64,000 nt of DNA from Mixophyes australis (GCA_036250195.1 JAVHZZ010000003.1:55691521-55755520), one strand, 5' to 3'; counted from the first letter of the stretch, positions 46,201 through 57,098 are shown. Notes: generated by a model not told the origin, from the sequence alone. Made by a program: numbers and translations.

Positions 46201-46500
46201 TTTCCTGAATATCACTGGAAACTTTGAAGAACACTGCTACCCCTCCTCTTTCTTTTCTAGCTATGATGCTGCCCAACTGCACTAGAAACTGCCCCTTCTG
46301 TGTCCCTCTGTGAAATGGCGCTGGATCACCGTGGAGTGTGGTTCTTATAGAATCCAACACTAGCAAGATCAGAGATCCGACGACGTTTTGCCTCGTTTTC
46401 AATTCCGAGGGCGCACGAAAGTACCGAGCCGACACGGATCTGCTATTTTCGGGTGTGTTCGGTTCTCGGGGAACCGAGCCTGAGCAATCCTACTTAGTAG

Positions 46501-46640
46501 ATATTGTCTGGTGATCTTCAGTCAATAGCACCCCACATTATAGAAAGCATTAAGAAGTCAACAGATGGGAGATGGGGATTGTAATGCTCAGATCTCCCAC
46601 ATCCTAGCTTCAATAAACTTGTTTTATGCGGTAGGTTGTC
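46501..46640 (+). repeat. Third unit of the tandem array split by the hAT element
   Basis: Matches the units at 40285-40673 (CATTAAGAAGTC, GGAGATGGGG, GCTCAGATCT, CCCACATCCTAGC, AATAAACT). Confidence 0.65.
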
Positions 46641-46703
46641 TATTTTTTAAAATGGTCTACCCATATTATTACTACACATTTTATGTATTTCATTCAAGAC
46701 TAG

Positions 46704-46797
46704 GGGGTAAATGTATTAAGCTCCAGGTTCTTCAACACCCGTGAGTTCAGCGTCTTCAGCGATAAATTTAAAGCGGCGCTGCCTTGTAAAGGGAAGG
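46704..46797. mobile_element. Half copy of the second Harbinger-like MITE subfamily
   Basis: GGGGTAAATGTATTAAGCTC, GGTTCTTCAACACCCG and AAGCGGCGCTGCCTTGTAAA match the left arm of the palindrome at 2746. The right arm is absent. TAG stands at the left border. Confidence 0.75.
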
Positions 46798-47102
46798 TCT
46801 TAGCTCCCTACTGTGTAATGCAACCACTAAGGAGCACATTTTTGTAACATCTAAATAGTTATTAAAAAGACAATACATGGTTCTGTAGCTGGAATCATGA
46901 AACCATTGGGGCTAAAATGTCACTTATCATTTACACAACATAATTGTTTATAAAAAAGGATATTGGGATAATTCAACATATGTAATTTGCGTAGCATAAA
47001 TTGCATAATGTTGCTCTGTGCATGCCACAAAATATCTACTTTAAGGATTTTCTGTGTGCATTTAGACATTTCTTTTTACTTTTGCATACATGAAGGAAGG
47101 TA
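46798..47102. other. No gene or element recognised
   Basis: A short AT-rich spacer of about 300 bp. Confidence 0.4.
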
Positions 47103-48350
47103 GGAGCGGGCTGGGCCGAGGGGCAGGTGCCCCCCAGCCCGGACGATAGAATTCCATTTTGGGCCGCCTGGTGGTCCAGTGGTAATGCAATGGAGACAGC
47201 CTTTGCGGTCTGTGCAGGGGCTGTCACATCGCGTAGTACTCACTGCAGCCGCATCATTCATTCACAGAATATTATACTACAAGCTGTAGTACAATATTCT
47301 GTGACGGGATGATGCCCCCGCAGTGAGTACTCTGCGATTTGACAGCCCATTCACAGAACGCAAAGGCTGTCTCCATCGCATCTCAGTAGCAGCTTACATC
47401 ACCAGGTCATGTGACCACAGTGGTCACATGGTTGGAAGTATAGGCGGGGCTGATGGAACTCTATGGTCCGTGTGCAGGAGCTGTAGCATTTCTCTCTGTG
47501 TAGAAAAAGGGGAGTTAGCGTGTGTAAAGGGGGGCATATGCGATTGAATCTGCAGGGTATAGGGGGACATGTGTAGCTAAAGGTGCTGGGGCAGAGGGGG
47601 GCATGTGTAGCTAAAGGTGCTGGGGCAGAGGGGGACATGTGTGGCTGAAGGTGCTGGGGGCAGAGGGGGACATGTGTGGCTAAAGGTGCTGGGACAGAGG
47701 GGGGCATGTGTGGCTAAAGATGCTGGGGGCAGAGGGGGCATGTGTAACTAAAGCATGTGGTCAGAAGGGGGGCCCTAATTATAAAACGTGGGTGATATAT
47801 TGATTTAATGCCAGGGATTGTTGAAGTTTTCTAAATTTCATGTACCCATTTTTTTTTTACCAAATAGGGCCTCCAAGGATCCAGAGCTAAAGTAGGCAGC
47901 AGCCACAAGTGGTGACAGTGACAAGAACAGGTAGAAGAGAGCAGGACAGTCTGCCAACTGTCCTGAATCTGGTGGGACAGTCCTGAATTTGGTCGACTGT
48001 TTCACTTAGGACAGTTGGGAGGTATGTCCCACTTCACCATGTACTGCTAGTGAAGGCAGAACTGTGTGCACCTAACAGTAGTGCACACAATATTGCCTGT
48101 GTATTTTTCTCTAAAATGATAACCATGCTACATCATAGGGGGTTACCCTGTCTATAGTGCCCAGGCCCCCCACAACCTTAATCCAGCTCTTGGCCTGGGC
48201 ATAAATATATATATATGGATTAAGCAGCACAAATAGCCTCTTTGTATATAGATAAATATATATTGTACCAAAAACCACCCTTTAAGGATGGGCCGCTACT
48301 TATGGGCCAGTGCTGTGTGCTTGCCCCCCGGACTAAAGTCTGCCAGCCCT
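47103..48350 (+). mobile_element. Unclassified repetitive element with internal minisatellite, copy B
   Basis: Shares with 16484-18745 the G-rich start (GGGCTGGGCCGAGGGGCAGG, CATTTTGGGCCGCC), GGTCCAGTGG with GAGACAGCCT, AGTACAATATTCTGTG, and the end (GTACCAAAAACCACCC, TTTAAGGATGGGCCGC, GGGCCAGTGCTGTG, AAAGTCTGCCAGCCC). Between 47216 and 47358 there is an inverted repeat around TAGTACAATATTCTGTGA. CTTAATCCAGCTCTTGG near 48177 recalls the ends of the hAT MITE at 32067 and may belong to another insertion. Class unknown. Confidence 0.5.
47556..47755 (+). repeat. G-rich minisatellite (CATGTGTGGCTAAAGGTGCTGG-type)
   Basis: About six units of 33-34 bp with GGGGGACATGTGTAGC, TAAAGGTGCTGGGGCAGAG. The 102-codon antisense frame (47399-47707) is a product of the repeat. 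Confidence 0.88.
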
Positions 48351-49280
48351 CTCCTAATGGAAGGTTATATCTGCTGTATTATATGAAGCCTAAGAGTATA
48401 TATTTTTTTCACTATGAGAACAAATATTTACAAAAATTTATTGCACTTACCACATTGGTCTGGGTATATATGTGTAAATACGCCTGCTGTAAGTCTGTCA
48501 CATATGCAACAGGTTCGGTGCTCGATGCATCTTCAGATGCGTGGAAATCAGCATGTGGAATACTCTTTTTTTGTGTGCACATTGTTGAGCCATAAGTTAT
48601 GCATTTGTGGAAAATAAAGTCAGCCAAGGTGCAGCTCATGGTCCCATGCACCTCAATTAATGTAAGAGCGCCTAGTCTTTGGTCAAAGCTCCTGAGTGCA
48701 CCAGCCGATGGGAATAGCTGGGTGGAGTGATGCTTTTATGTGTAAAGTATTCAGTAGACACACTGGTGTGCCTAATTTTGCAGAGCAGTGGGAAAGCAAG
48801 ATTTCATTTTGTACAATGGTTTGTTAATGCGCTCATTTCCACTCTACAAAAGGACCCTTTTCTATACTTTCAATGGGATGTGATTTGCATTTTCTAGTTG
48901 CATTGAGGTAGCGAAGACTTTGCCCAATGTAAAAAAAAACAACTTTAAACACACACAAGTTCCACGTGTAATAATGGCAGCCCTCTCATATCTCATTTAA
49001 GCCATAATTGAGGCTAATCCCAGCAATGATTTTTAGAAGAAAAACAATAAAGTGTAATTTAATGGGAGTGACGCTTCTAAAGGTTGGACCTTTGATGTGA
49101 TGCTTACACATTTGCACAGTGCACCTCTCTATATATCTAGCTTAGAGAGGTGTCTCCCAAAGGTGGTGAGTCATAATTCACTTTGATCTGCGCTGAGTGG
49201 ACCCATAGTAGGTGCACTTATTATATGAAACTTGATTTTTTTTTTGTCTAGTTGCCTTTTTTTAAGATGAATAATATATA
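48351..49280. other. No gene or element recognised
   Basis: AT-rich intergenic DNA. Overlapping short frames near 48412-48651 show no domain. Confidence 0.45.
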
Positions 49281-49679
49281 TCTACTATATAAATGCCTAG
49301 TGGCGTGTGTGGGAAAAAAAACCGAGCTGCAGCGCCACCTGGTGGGCAGAGTTATACACTGACCTATATATTTCTTGAAGGAGAAGTGACAGTTGGGAGT
49401 GGTTGGTGGTTGCCGGGGGTGACAGTGGGGAGTATTTAACACCTTAAGTAGCTTGATGAGGGTTGTGGCGATGAAGATGAAGGATGAGGTGATGGAGAAA
49501 AATGATGAAGTGGTGACATGTGGACAAAACCACGTTAAAAAAGGGCGCTTGCTTCGGGAAGTAACGCTCTTCCCCTGAGGAGGCCTGGGCTAGGCCCAAA
49601 TGCATGACAAGAACCTTTTTAACACCTTAAGTAGCTTGATTTGACTAGAATGCATGAGTATCATGCACGGGTTAACTTG
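49281..49679 (+). mobile_element. Helitron-like non-autonomous element
   Basis: It begins TCTACTATATAAATGCC directly after an A, the usual Helitron 5' form. Near its end is a small hairpin (GCATGA/TCATGC, 49652-49666), followed after 9 bp by CTTG and then T in the flank. Canonical ends are CTRR, so CTTG is one base off. There is no terminal inverted repeat and no duplication, both as expected for a Helitron. A 22-bp direct repeat starting TTAACACCTTAAGTAGC (49436 and 49619) lies inside. No Rep/helicase is encoded. Confidence 0.6.
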
Positions 49680-50740
49680 TATTTTATATTTTATAACTAT
49701 ATTTTAGGTCGTGAAAGGCCGTATTTGGCTCACAAAGGTGCTTGTTGTATTTAGACCAAGGATTCACCCATATTTACATTATTTGAAATGTATTCACAAG
49801 TTATTGTCAATTTTCCTCAACTTTTACATATAAGGTGTGATTGTGAATGTTTCCAAAAAAATATTTTGTAAGTCAACTTAACTTTTAGGCATATTGGTTC
49901 TTAAATTAAGCGTGGATCATTCGCATTATAATTAAGTTGATTAAATGGATATAAGGGATAATGCACTACTGCAAACTACAGTAAAAGGGTATTTGAAATC
50001 ACAGAGGAATTCTGTGTCCATATAAAAGCATGGAGCTGCAGGCTTCTAATATCGTTATATTTTAGTAGTGGGTGCATTATTTCTTACAATATGTCATATG
50101 AGGTCCCATAAGAAGGTGAAAACCTTTGCTCCTACCATAGTCCACACCATCTTGACCTTCTATTCTATGAGCTTCCCATAAAAACAAGTGCATTAAAAAT
50201 AGGATCACAATGTCATATTTGCTTTATGGGGCCACATTTTGACAGTTTTTTAAATTACCTTAGGGGAAAATTCAATCAAACGCTATGTGTCTCCAGTACA
50301 GTCAGTTGCGACACATCGAGTTGAAGTCCGGGAAGAAATCCTAGCTCATTTTTCCACATAGAGGTGTGCATAAAAATAAGCAGAGATTTCTTACTGTACT
50401 AGGCGGCAATGTGTGCGCAGTCGGACATTGTGGTGATGTCTGCGCATCGCATTGACTTGAATCTCCCATTTGTAGGGACAAATCTGAAATATACTGTTAT
50501 AGCTGTCACACTCTGGCATGGGTGATGTAAAGTGTCCTACAATGGACACTGCAGTGAAAGATATTGTTAACTCTGTCAATCTCTGGCAACCTTAGTCTCC
50601 AAAGCTAAAGACATAAACGTGTATGATCTCTTACTTTCAAACATTACCTAGAATTTCCAAAACCAGAAAGAAGAAAATAGTAAATCATTGCTTCTGTTTG
50701 ATGAGAACGTCACACACACACACACAAACAATTCTCTTAT
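49680..50740. other. Mostly unrecognised; possible worn foldback
   Basis: AT-rich. GGGGAAAATTCAATC (50264) and GACTTGAATCTCCC (50455) look like the diverged arms of an old MITE, but the borders cannot be set. A short (CA)n lies at 50711-50726. Confidence 0.35.
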
Positions 50741-51003
50741 ACAGTGGTTAACACTGTCTTACAACAATAGGGCCAGGAGTTTGAGTCAGAATAGGACCTT
50801 ATATTTGTGGAGTGTATTCTCCCTGTGATTGTGTGGATATCCTCCAGTTTCCATAGGTTAATTGGCTTCTGATAAAATGGACCCTAGTTTGTAAGTGTGT
50901 TTTGTAGGAAATTTAGATTGTACGCTCCAATGCAGCTGGGACTGATGTGAATGACTAAATATTTATTATACTTTGCTGTATAATATGATTAATGCTATAT
51001 AAA

Positions 51004-51034
<31 letters not shown>

Positions 51035-51050
51035 TAGTATTAATAATAAT
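50741..51050 (+). mobile_element. tRNA-derived SINE, diverged copy
   Basis: Reads in the order of the SINE at 52777: AGTGGTTAACACTG, CTTACAACAATAGGGCCAGG, TGGAGTGTATTCTCCCTGTG, GGTTAATTGGCTTCTG, AAATTTAGATTGTA, GGGACTGATGTGAATG, ATGCTATATAAATAATAAT, then an (AAT)n tail. The first few bases are lost. Confidence 0.72.
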
Positions 51051-51317
51051 TTAAACATTTTATTCTACTTTATTTTAATAACAGTCTCATCTTTTATATT
51101 TCTTTAGATTCATACTCAATTGTAACTTCACTTTTGTTAGGTTTCCTCGCTGGTCCTTGAGCTGTGTGATTTTTTTTAAAATATATGTTTTATATATTGT
51201 CAATAATTCATACATTCACAATGGTAATCCTTTCTACACTGAAATTGTGACAAAATAATGCATTGATTAAAAGATTACCTAATTTCACCACACAATATAT
51301 GTGTACCCCTACAAAGG

Positions 51318-51318
51318 G

Positions 51319-51358
<40 letters not shown>

Positions 51359-51480
51359 CTTTTATTCATAAAGCACCAACATATTTTGCAGCACTGTGTA
51401 TTGCAGGGATCGTGATCCAAATAATAAATAACAATGACATGGAATAGAAGGTAAAGATGATCCTGCCCAACTCAGCTTAC
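51318..51480 (-). mobile_element. L2-type tail fragment with (ATT)n, minus strand
   Basis: About twelve ATT units, then CTTTTATTCATAAAGCACC and GCAGCACTGTGTATTGC, the reverse complement of an L2-like 3' end. The rest of the element is not identified. Confidence 0.5.
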
Positions 51481-52776
51481 AAGTTGTGGGGAGCAACTGG
51501 TGCATATGTTAGCATAATAACAATTGTAGCTGGTGGTACAAAAAGTGCATATGACTATTGTGAGTCAGATGCCACCAATATTAAAGCAGTGATTGGCAAC
51601 TGGCATTTTTGTGCAGCTACGGGTAGTGTGGTACTGTTGGAATGAAAATAATAATAATGACTGATCTTCAATATTTTTATAGAATAAGTCTTCTTTCACT
51701 TCTGGGTCTCAATAAGGCTTTCACGTTTGTATTGCATGAGCACTCTTGTAGCTATCTGCCAGCTCAGAGGAGTTGTGTGCCGGGTATTTTTCTTTGGCAT
51801 CACGCTTACAGCTGGACACAGAGCCAGGACACTTGTTTCCCGTGTTCACAGAAGAGGTCTCGGAGATCACTAGAAATGATAATAGCAATGACTATTGAAG
51901 TCTCTAGGTCCAGCAGCTGAAGTGAAATCATATTCCAGGAGATCTTTGAACCCGTCCTTGTCTTTGGTGTGATGACACCAATAGCTTTTAAACTACTTCA
52001 CATTTGTAAGAAAAGGATTAAGTGTGAGGTGGGGCACAGAGCACTTGGTAGAGCTGTAACAATTGCTTCCAAACCTCTGTAAAGCCATATATTTTTTCTA
52101 CGCTCTCTGCAACATAATAGGACTTGTAAAATTACTGTTGCATCTTTGCTGTTCCTCTTAGCACAAGTCATTGTGTCAGCATTTCAGAGTCTAAAGCTCC
52201 CTCATTATGCAGGTAACAATGTCTAAAAACTAATCATGAAGGTAAGATAAAACAGTGCTAGCAGCGGCTTAAAAAAATCAGGATCTATAATAACGTGCTG
52301 TCACATTTTTCCTGGATCCTGAGGTATCAGTGTCCCCTGGGTAAAAGTTTTGAGGGCGTCTTTTAGCTATTAAACCTTCATGCACAATGTTATTCTGCTC
52401 ATTACAGACATACTTAATGCTGTTCTCTTTGAACAGCAGCTGTAAACAAAATATTTATCACTTGCCTGGGACTGGCTAAAAAAGCTCTTTTAAATGCAAT
52501 GGAAATGACAGGAAATATAGTGGAAGGGAAGAAATCTCAACAAAGCAGCATGGTGAATGTAAATAGAGTAGAGGTGGAAAACAAACCCAGATAGAGCAAC
52601 CCAAGATACAATATAAATTACAACATGCTGACACATTACTCTCATCAATTCATTAAACAATATTGTGTTCTACTATTGGACAGGTTTAATTTTAATAATA
52701 TTGCAGAAAAGGCACAGGCATACAGGTGCTCAAATACAGGGACAGCCAGTTCATGCTATTTATACGTTTATATCAC
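51481..52776. other. No gene or element recognised
   Basis: Complex, non-repetitive-looking sequence of moderate composition. The short frames at 51457 and 51642 have no domain. One of the better places in the window to look for unique or conserved non-coding DNA. Confidence 0.4.
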
Positions 52777-53074
52777 GGGCAGCATAGTGGCTTAGTGGTT
52801 AGCATTTCTGCCTCACAGCACTGGGGTCATGAGTTCAATTCCCAACCATGGCCTTATCTGTGTAGAGTATATTCTCCCCATGTTTGCATGGGTGTCCTCC
52901 AGTTTGCTCCCACAATCCAAAAACATACAAGTAGGTAAATTGGCTGCTATCAAATTGACCGTAGTGTGTGTGTGTTAGGAAATTTAGACAGTAGACTCTG
53001 TTGGGGCAGGAACTGATGTGAGTTCTCTGTACAGTGCTGCATAATTAGTGGGGCTATATAAATGATGATGATGA
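52777..53074 (+). mobile_element. tRNA-derived SINE, fullest copy
   Basis: It starts GGGCAGCATAGTGGCTTAGTGG with an A-box-like TGGCTTAGTGG, then GGGGTCATGAGTTCAATTCC, which fits a B box (GGTTCRANTCC-like). The body follows (CATGTTTGCATGGG, CCAAAAACATAC, AATTGGCTGCTATC). The end is TTCTCTGTACAGTGCTGC, GGGGCTATATAAATG and (ATG)n, shared with L2 LINEs. A SINE with this 3' end would be copied by L2 enzyme. It is followed immediately by the hAT MITE at 53080. Confidence 0.8.
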
Positions 53075-53079
53075 CATTT

Positions 53080-53396
53080 CATACTTGTCAACTCCCGGAA
53101 ACTTGCTTCCGGGAGTTGGGGGCGTGACTGCAGGGCGGGAGGGGGCGGGGCAAGGCCAATCGCGTCATTTTGGCCCCGCACTGTACGGCGCGGGGGCGGG
53201 GCCAAAATGACGCGAATGGCCTCGCCTCGCCCCCTCCCGGCCTCCAAAATGGCGTGATTCACCGAGAATCTCGTCAAATTACGAGATTCTCGGTGAAATC
53301 TTGGATCCGGGAGAAATGCCAGCTCCCCCGGGAGCCCGGGAGACTGACCCGAATTTCGGGAGTCTCCCGGACTTTCCGGGAGAGTTGGCAAGTATG
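53080..53396. mobile_element. GC-rich hAT-like MITE (CATACTTG termini)
   Basis: 317 bp with ends CATACTTGTCAACTCCCGGA and TTTCCGGGAGAGTTGGCAAGTATG in inverted orientation. The flanks TGACATTT (53072-53079) and TGATATTT (53397-53404) are an 8-bp duplication with one mismatch. Inside are further inverted repeats (GGCCCCGC and CCGAGAATCTCGT with AATTACGAGATTCTCGG). Frames across this GC-rich block (52984-53415, 53170-53487) are not genes. Confidence 0.82.
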
Positions 53397-53556
53397 TGAT
53401 ATTTTGCTCACTCAACTATTGTATTCTATGACCAATAGCAAGATTATTGCATTTTACCTACTGTACAGCTTCTGCTGCTTTACATAAGCAGCTCCTCTTG
53501 CAGCGTGTAATGGCTAAACCAATGTTTTATCACTGGATTACCAATCCCTTCACATA

Positions 53557-54118
53557 GGGGCACATTTATCAATGTTCGCATAAAGTGAAAAATAGTTTTC
53601 AATCCTTATCGCATTGAGAAAAATTGAACTATTTCTCAAATTGATGAAAAACCCAACACAGAAACAGCAATTCCGATAAACTGCTGTTTCTGTGATAAAA
53701 AAAAACATACTTACCCCGCCTCTTCGGAATGCGCTGTCTCCGGATCTCCTCCTTGTCCTCTTCGTTTCTCTTCTTACTGCAATTGCGAATGTGCAGTTTG
53801 AGGAACTGGACATGCAACCATAGTTGCAGAGAGAGAGTGTTGAGTGACAGGGAGGGATCATATGTCCAGCTCTACTCCTGACAGCACTAAAATTATTAAA
53901 TTATGATAATGTACGCCAGCTTCAACTTGATAGAATGCGAAAGGGAGCAGTCACCATACTATTGAATGGTGACTGCTCCCAAAAACGAAACGGAATGCAA
54001 AGCAGCCGATATCCACAATATCTTCTGCGATGCACCTTCCATAAATATACAGCACACTTGGGCTGGAGTTACGGAAATACAGTGAAATTTTGCTAGCACA
54101 ACTTCATAAATATGCCCC
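53557..54118. mobile_element. Harbinger-like element, 562 bp, different interior
   Basis: Ends GGGGCACATTTATCAATG and ACTTCATAAATATGCCCC with the 3-bp duplication ATA (53554-53556 and 54119-54121). The interior is not a simple palindrome, though GGGAGCAGTCACCATA and ATGGTGACTGCTCCC (53945 and 53966) form a central hairpin. No transposase. Confidence 0.78.
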
Positions 54119-54129
54119 ATAAACATCAG

Positions 54130-54313
54130 GGGATAAATGTAGCAAGCTGCGAGTTTTGAAAAGTGGAGATTTTGCCATAAGCAAACAATCAGATTCTAGT
54201 ATCATTTATTTATTACATTCTACAAAATGATAGCTAGAATCTGATTGGTTGCTATAGGCAACATCTCCACTTTTCAAACCTGCCGGAAACTTACAGCTTG
54301 ATACATCTACCCC
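54130..54313. mobile_element. Harbinger-like palindromic MITE, copy 5
   Basis: Starts GGGATAAATGTAGCAAGCTG, ends CAGCTTGATACATCTACCCC, duplication CAG (54127-54129 and 54314-54316). It sits only 11 bp from the preceding Harbinger-like element. Confidence 0.86.
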
Positions 54314-54553
54314 CAGACCTCATATCTAGGCATTTTGTCAATCACCAACTAGTTGCACTTTCCTTATTTCTCATATTCTTTCCATACTTATATTTTGCGG
54401 GGGTTTAAAAGAACAATAGCATCAATTTAATTTTTTTAAACAATCAAATTGTTTTAAATATATTTACTTTTAATCAGATTGCAATCCCGAAAAAATTGAT
54501 TAATGCATACTACAGTTTTGTTTTGAAACAATATTGCACCTTTGTAAAACCAT

Positions 54554-54852
54554 GTGCTGCCGCAGGATGGGGCAAATTCAATATGTGCGGACAGATGTAG
54601 AGATGAGCTGGACGCATCTCCCTTTTAGCTCCGAGGGGTAAAATGATCAAGCTGCAGTTTTGAAAAAGTGGATATGTTGTCTATAGCAACCAATCAGATT
54701 CTAGTTATCATTTATTTTGTACATTCTGCAAAATGAAAGCCAGAATCTGATTGGTTGCTACAGGCAACATTTCCACTTTTTCAAACCCGCAGCTTGATAA
54801 ATTTCCCCCTAAATCTGTCCGCACATATTGAATTTGCCCCATCCTGCAGCAC
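54554..54852. mobile_element. Foldback element interrupted by a Harbinger-like MITE
   Basis: Arms of about 40 bp, GGATGGGGCAAATTCAATAT with GTGCGGACAGAT (54554-54595) and their complement (54813-54852), enclose the MITE at 54635-54808. The outer foldback is thus older. Its own superfamily is unknown. Confidence 0.75.
54635..54808. mobile_element. Harbinger-like palindromic MITE, copy 6, nested
   Basis: Starts GGGGTAAAATGATCAAGCTG and ends CAGCTTGATAAATTTCCCC. The flanks CGA and CTA are compatible with a decayed 3-bp duplication. Confidence 0.8.
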
Positions 54853-55711
54853 AGTGATTATGTGCTACAGACAAATGCAGGAAATATTTTCCCTGTGTTT
54901 AAAATAATTGCATTTGCACCCTTTGCATCCCAACATGCTTTGTCCAGGTGCAAATTTGCTCCTTTCTCTGGATTTGCTCCTAACTGTAAATGAATATTTG
55001 AGTATTATATATAATTAAACATCCTAATAATTCATGATTAATGTAATAATAAAAACCGTTGAGAAAATAGATATTATTAGGAACAGGCACAAGTAAATGA
55101 CCATATTTCGTTTTTGGGGCTACTCCTGGTTTCCCTATCTCTGCAGAGAAATGTTGCACTGTGCACTGACATGCTTTGTCTTCCCATCCAAGTGTCAGAG
55201 CTGCAGACACGTGCATCTCAGCAGCAGGCGCCGCTCCTACACAGAGGTACATTACAGCTCACGGGGGAGATGCTACTCATTCTCACAATAAAACTGTCAT
55301 GTTCTTTTATATAAGAAGCTCATAAAAAGAACCCTACACAAGTCAGGGAGACAGGAAAATGAAGAACTTTATGGCGCACACGGGTCATGAGTCGTAAAGA
55401 CAATTAGTATGACTTTAGGTTTATGACACTAACTAAGGAAACAGCACTAGATTTGCCATGGAGAAGAATGCCTTTGCTCTTATTTTTATTAATTCCGCAT
55501 TGTGTGCAGTTTCTACGTACATTCCCAACAAATATATTCTTTATAGTAGTTATCAATGGTTATAATTGTAAGAACATCTTTTTTTAAACTTTGCATTAAT
55601 TTAAAGCCAAATCTTGCTTTTCAGGAGGCAGCACTGGTCACCTGATACTACAAAAAGCCTTATAAAAGCATAGGCAACTTTAAGGGTTTAGCAGAGACTG
55701 GACTTCCTTTC
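54853..55711. other. No gene or element recognised
   Basis: AT-rich intergenic DNA. The three short overlapping frames at 54980-55314 share the same ambiguous stretch and none has a recognisable domain. Confidence 0.4.
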
Positions 55712-55716
55712 GTATG

Positions 55717-56552
55717 TGTTATGAGCGGCGGGGAACCACCACTCGTTCCTACCCGCATCCCAGCTGTTGTCATGACAACTGCCAGGACGTCACTTTCGCT
55801 TCCTGTGTCCCGGCCATTGTCAGGGAAATGGCTGTGATGCCATTCTAGGGCCCTAACACCTGTGGGGCTAATTAGCCCATTAATCAGTCTACTCCTGGGG
55901 GCCAATTACCCTATTCCACATCTCCCTGTTGATTGGTCCTTTTCAGTATTTAAGGCAGGGAGGGCTTAGTCTCCCTGCCAGTTTTATCGTTTCAGTCCTG
56001 TACTGTTGCTGACCTGCTGTTGGATTCCTGTCTACCTTATCTTCCATTGTGAACTTTGCCTGTACCTTGGACCGCTCCTGTATGATTGTGACCCTGACCT
56101 TTTGGCTTGTATTCTGGACCTTGCTGTTTGCTTGTGACCCTGACCCTGTGGCTTGTATTCTGGACCTTGCTGCTTGCTTGTGACCCTGACCTTTTGGCTT
56201 GTATTCTGGACCTTGCTGTTTGCCTGTGACCCTGACCTTTTGGCTTGTATTCTGGACCTTGCTGTTTGCCTGTGACCCTGACCCTTTGGCTTGTATTCTG
56301 GACTTGGTTGTTTTGCTACGGACCTCTGACCTTGGCCTGCCTCTGACCACCCGCTCCAGGCTGGGCTAGAGCCCCCGGTTCCATCTGTGCTACGACTATC
56401 TTTGATGAGCTTTTACTACTCTGAGCTTAAGAACTGGGAGCATCTGAGTACCTGTGAGCACATAAAGCTCTACGGGAAAGGCGGCTGCTAAAGGTGAAGA
56501 TCTCTACTCTAACTGTTCTAAAAGCTCATCTAGGTGGTCGTGGGCCGTAACA
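55717..56552 (+). repeat. Solo LTR, family A, with internal minisatellite
   Basis: 836 bp from TGTTATGAGCGGC to GGGCCGTAACA, flanked by the 5-bp duplication GTATG (55712-55716 and 56553-56557). A promoter-like TTCAGTATTTAAGGCAGGGA lies near 55943. Downstream is the 46-bp minisatellite. The ends TGTTA...TAACA and 5-bp duplication fit an LTR retrotransposon of Ty3/Gypsy or a similar class. No internal region, so a recombination remnant. Confidence 0.78.
56090..56320 (+). repeat. 46-bp minisatellite in the solo LTR
   Basis: Five units starting GACCCTGACC at 56090, 56136, 56182, 56228 and 56274, each with TTTGGCTTGTATTCTGGACC. The 135-codon antisense frame here (QANSKVQNTSQK repeats) results from the array. 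Confidence 0.92.
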
Positions 56553-56557
56553 GTATG

Positions 56558-57098
56558 GCTCAAGCTCCCGCGTTTCTCAGCCAGATTTTAAAAATCTTCA
56601 TTGGTGACATTGCTACTGGTTTTTAAGTGAGTGTCTGTCTATTTGTTTAATAATGTAGGTCTCTGGTAAACAACAATGCGTTATTTTCATCCCTTACAAA
56701 CACTACTACAAACATTTGTAACGTGCTCTTAATAGGACAAATATCATAATTTGCAAACATTATTACATCTAGCAATGATATAAATGCCATTAGTTTAGAC
56801 TTCTGCATGAAAATTTTTAATCAAAAGTACACTTTTTTTTAGAGTACATGATTTTGCTGCCCCCCAAACATGCTGACTTAGGGGCAGTTGAAAAACAACA
56901 TTAGTCCCTGCAGCATAGTGTACTATTTACTTAATTGAATGTGCTCATAGAACTCCACTCAGGTGAAATTTGACAGAAAACAGGTTGTACACCAGTTAAT
57001 TAGAGTGTCATTTAAGTAAATTTTTGGAATATCAGAGTCAAATCATATTTAATACGTAGCTATAGGAATGTACATTAAAAGTTGAAAATTAATATCCA
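56558..57098. other. No gene or element recognised
   Basis: AT-rich. Nothing recognisable. Confidence 0.45.

Larger units (their letters stand above)
40682..46492 (-). mobile_element. Autonomous-type hAT transposon, decayed
   Basis: 5811 bp bounded by TAGAGATGTTC on the left and a diverged GAGCAATCCTA on the right, with a perfect 8-bp duplication, CTTAGTAG (40674-40681 and 46493-46500). The transposase is on the minus strand (45186 to 42162). A nine-unit tandem array (45173-46200) lies upstream of it. The left 200 bp match the right end of the MITE at 63-658 in reverse complement. Within the element a transposase piece is duplicated (41466-41775 against 42462-42600), and a Harbinger-like MITE sits in that duplicate. 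The transposase has many breaks, so the element is no longer autonomous. Confidence 0.92.

Noticed and set aside
47399..47707. Antisense proline-rich frame
   Set aside because: Generated by the minisatellite at 47556-47755.
52984..53487. Overlapping frames of 143 and 105 codons on opposite strands
   Set aside because: They come from a GC-rich MITE with 8-bp duplication and inverted repeats.
55943..56350. Antisense frame with KVQNTSQKVRVTGKQQ-like repeats
   Set aside because: Produced by the 46-bp minisatellite of a solo LTR; the period is not a multiple of three and the frame has no domain.
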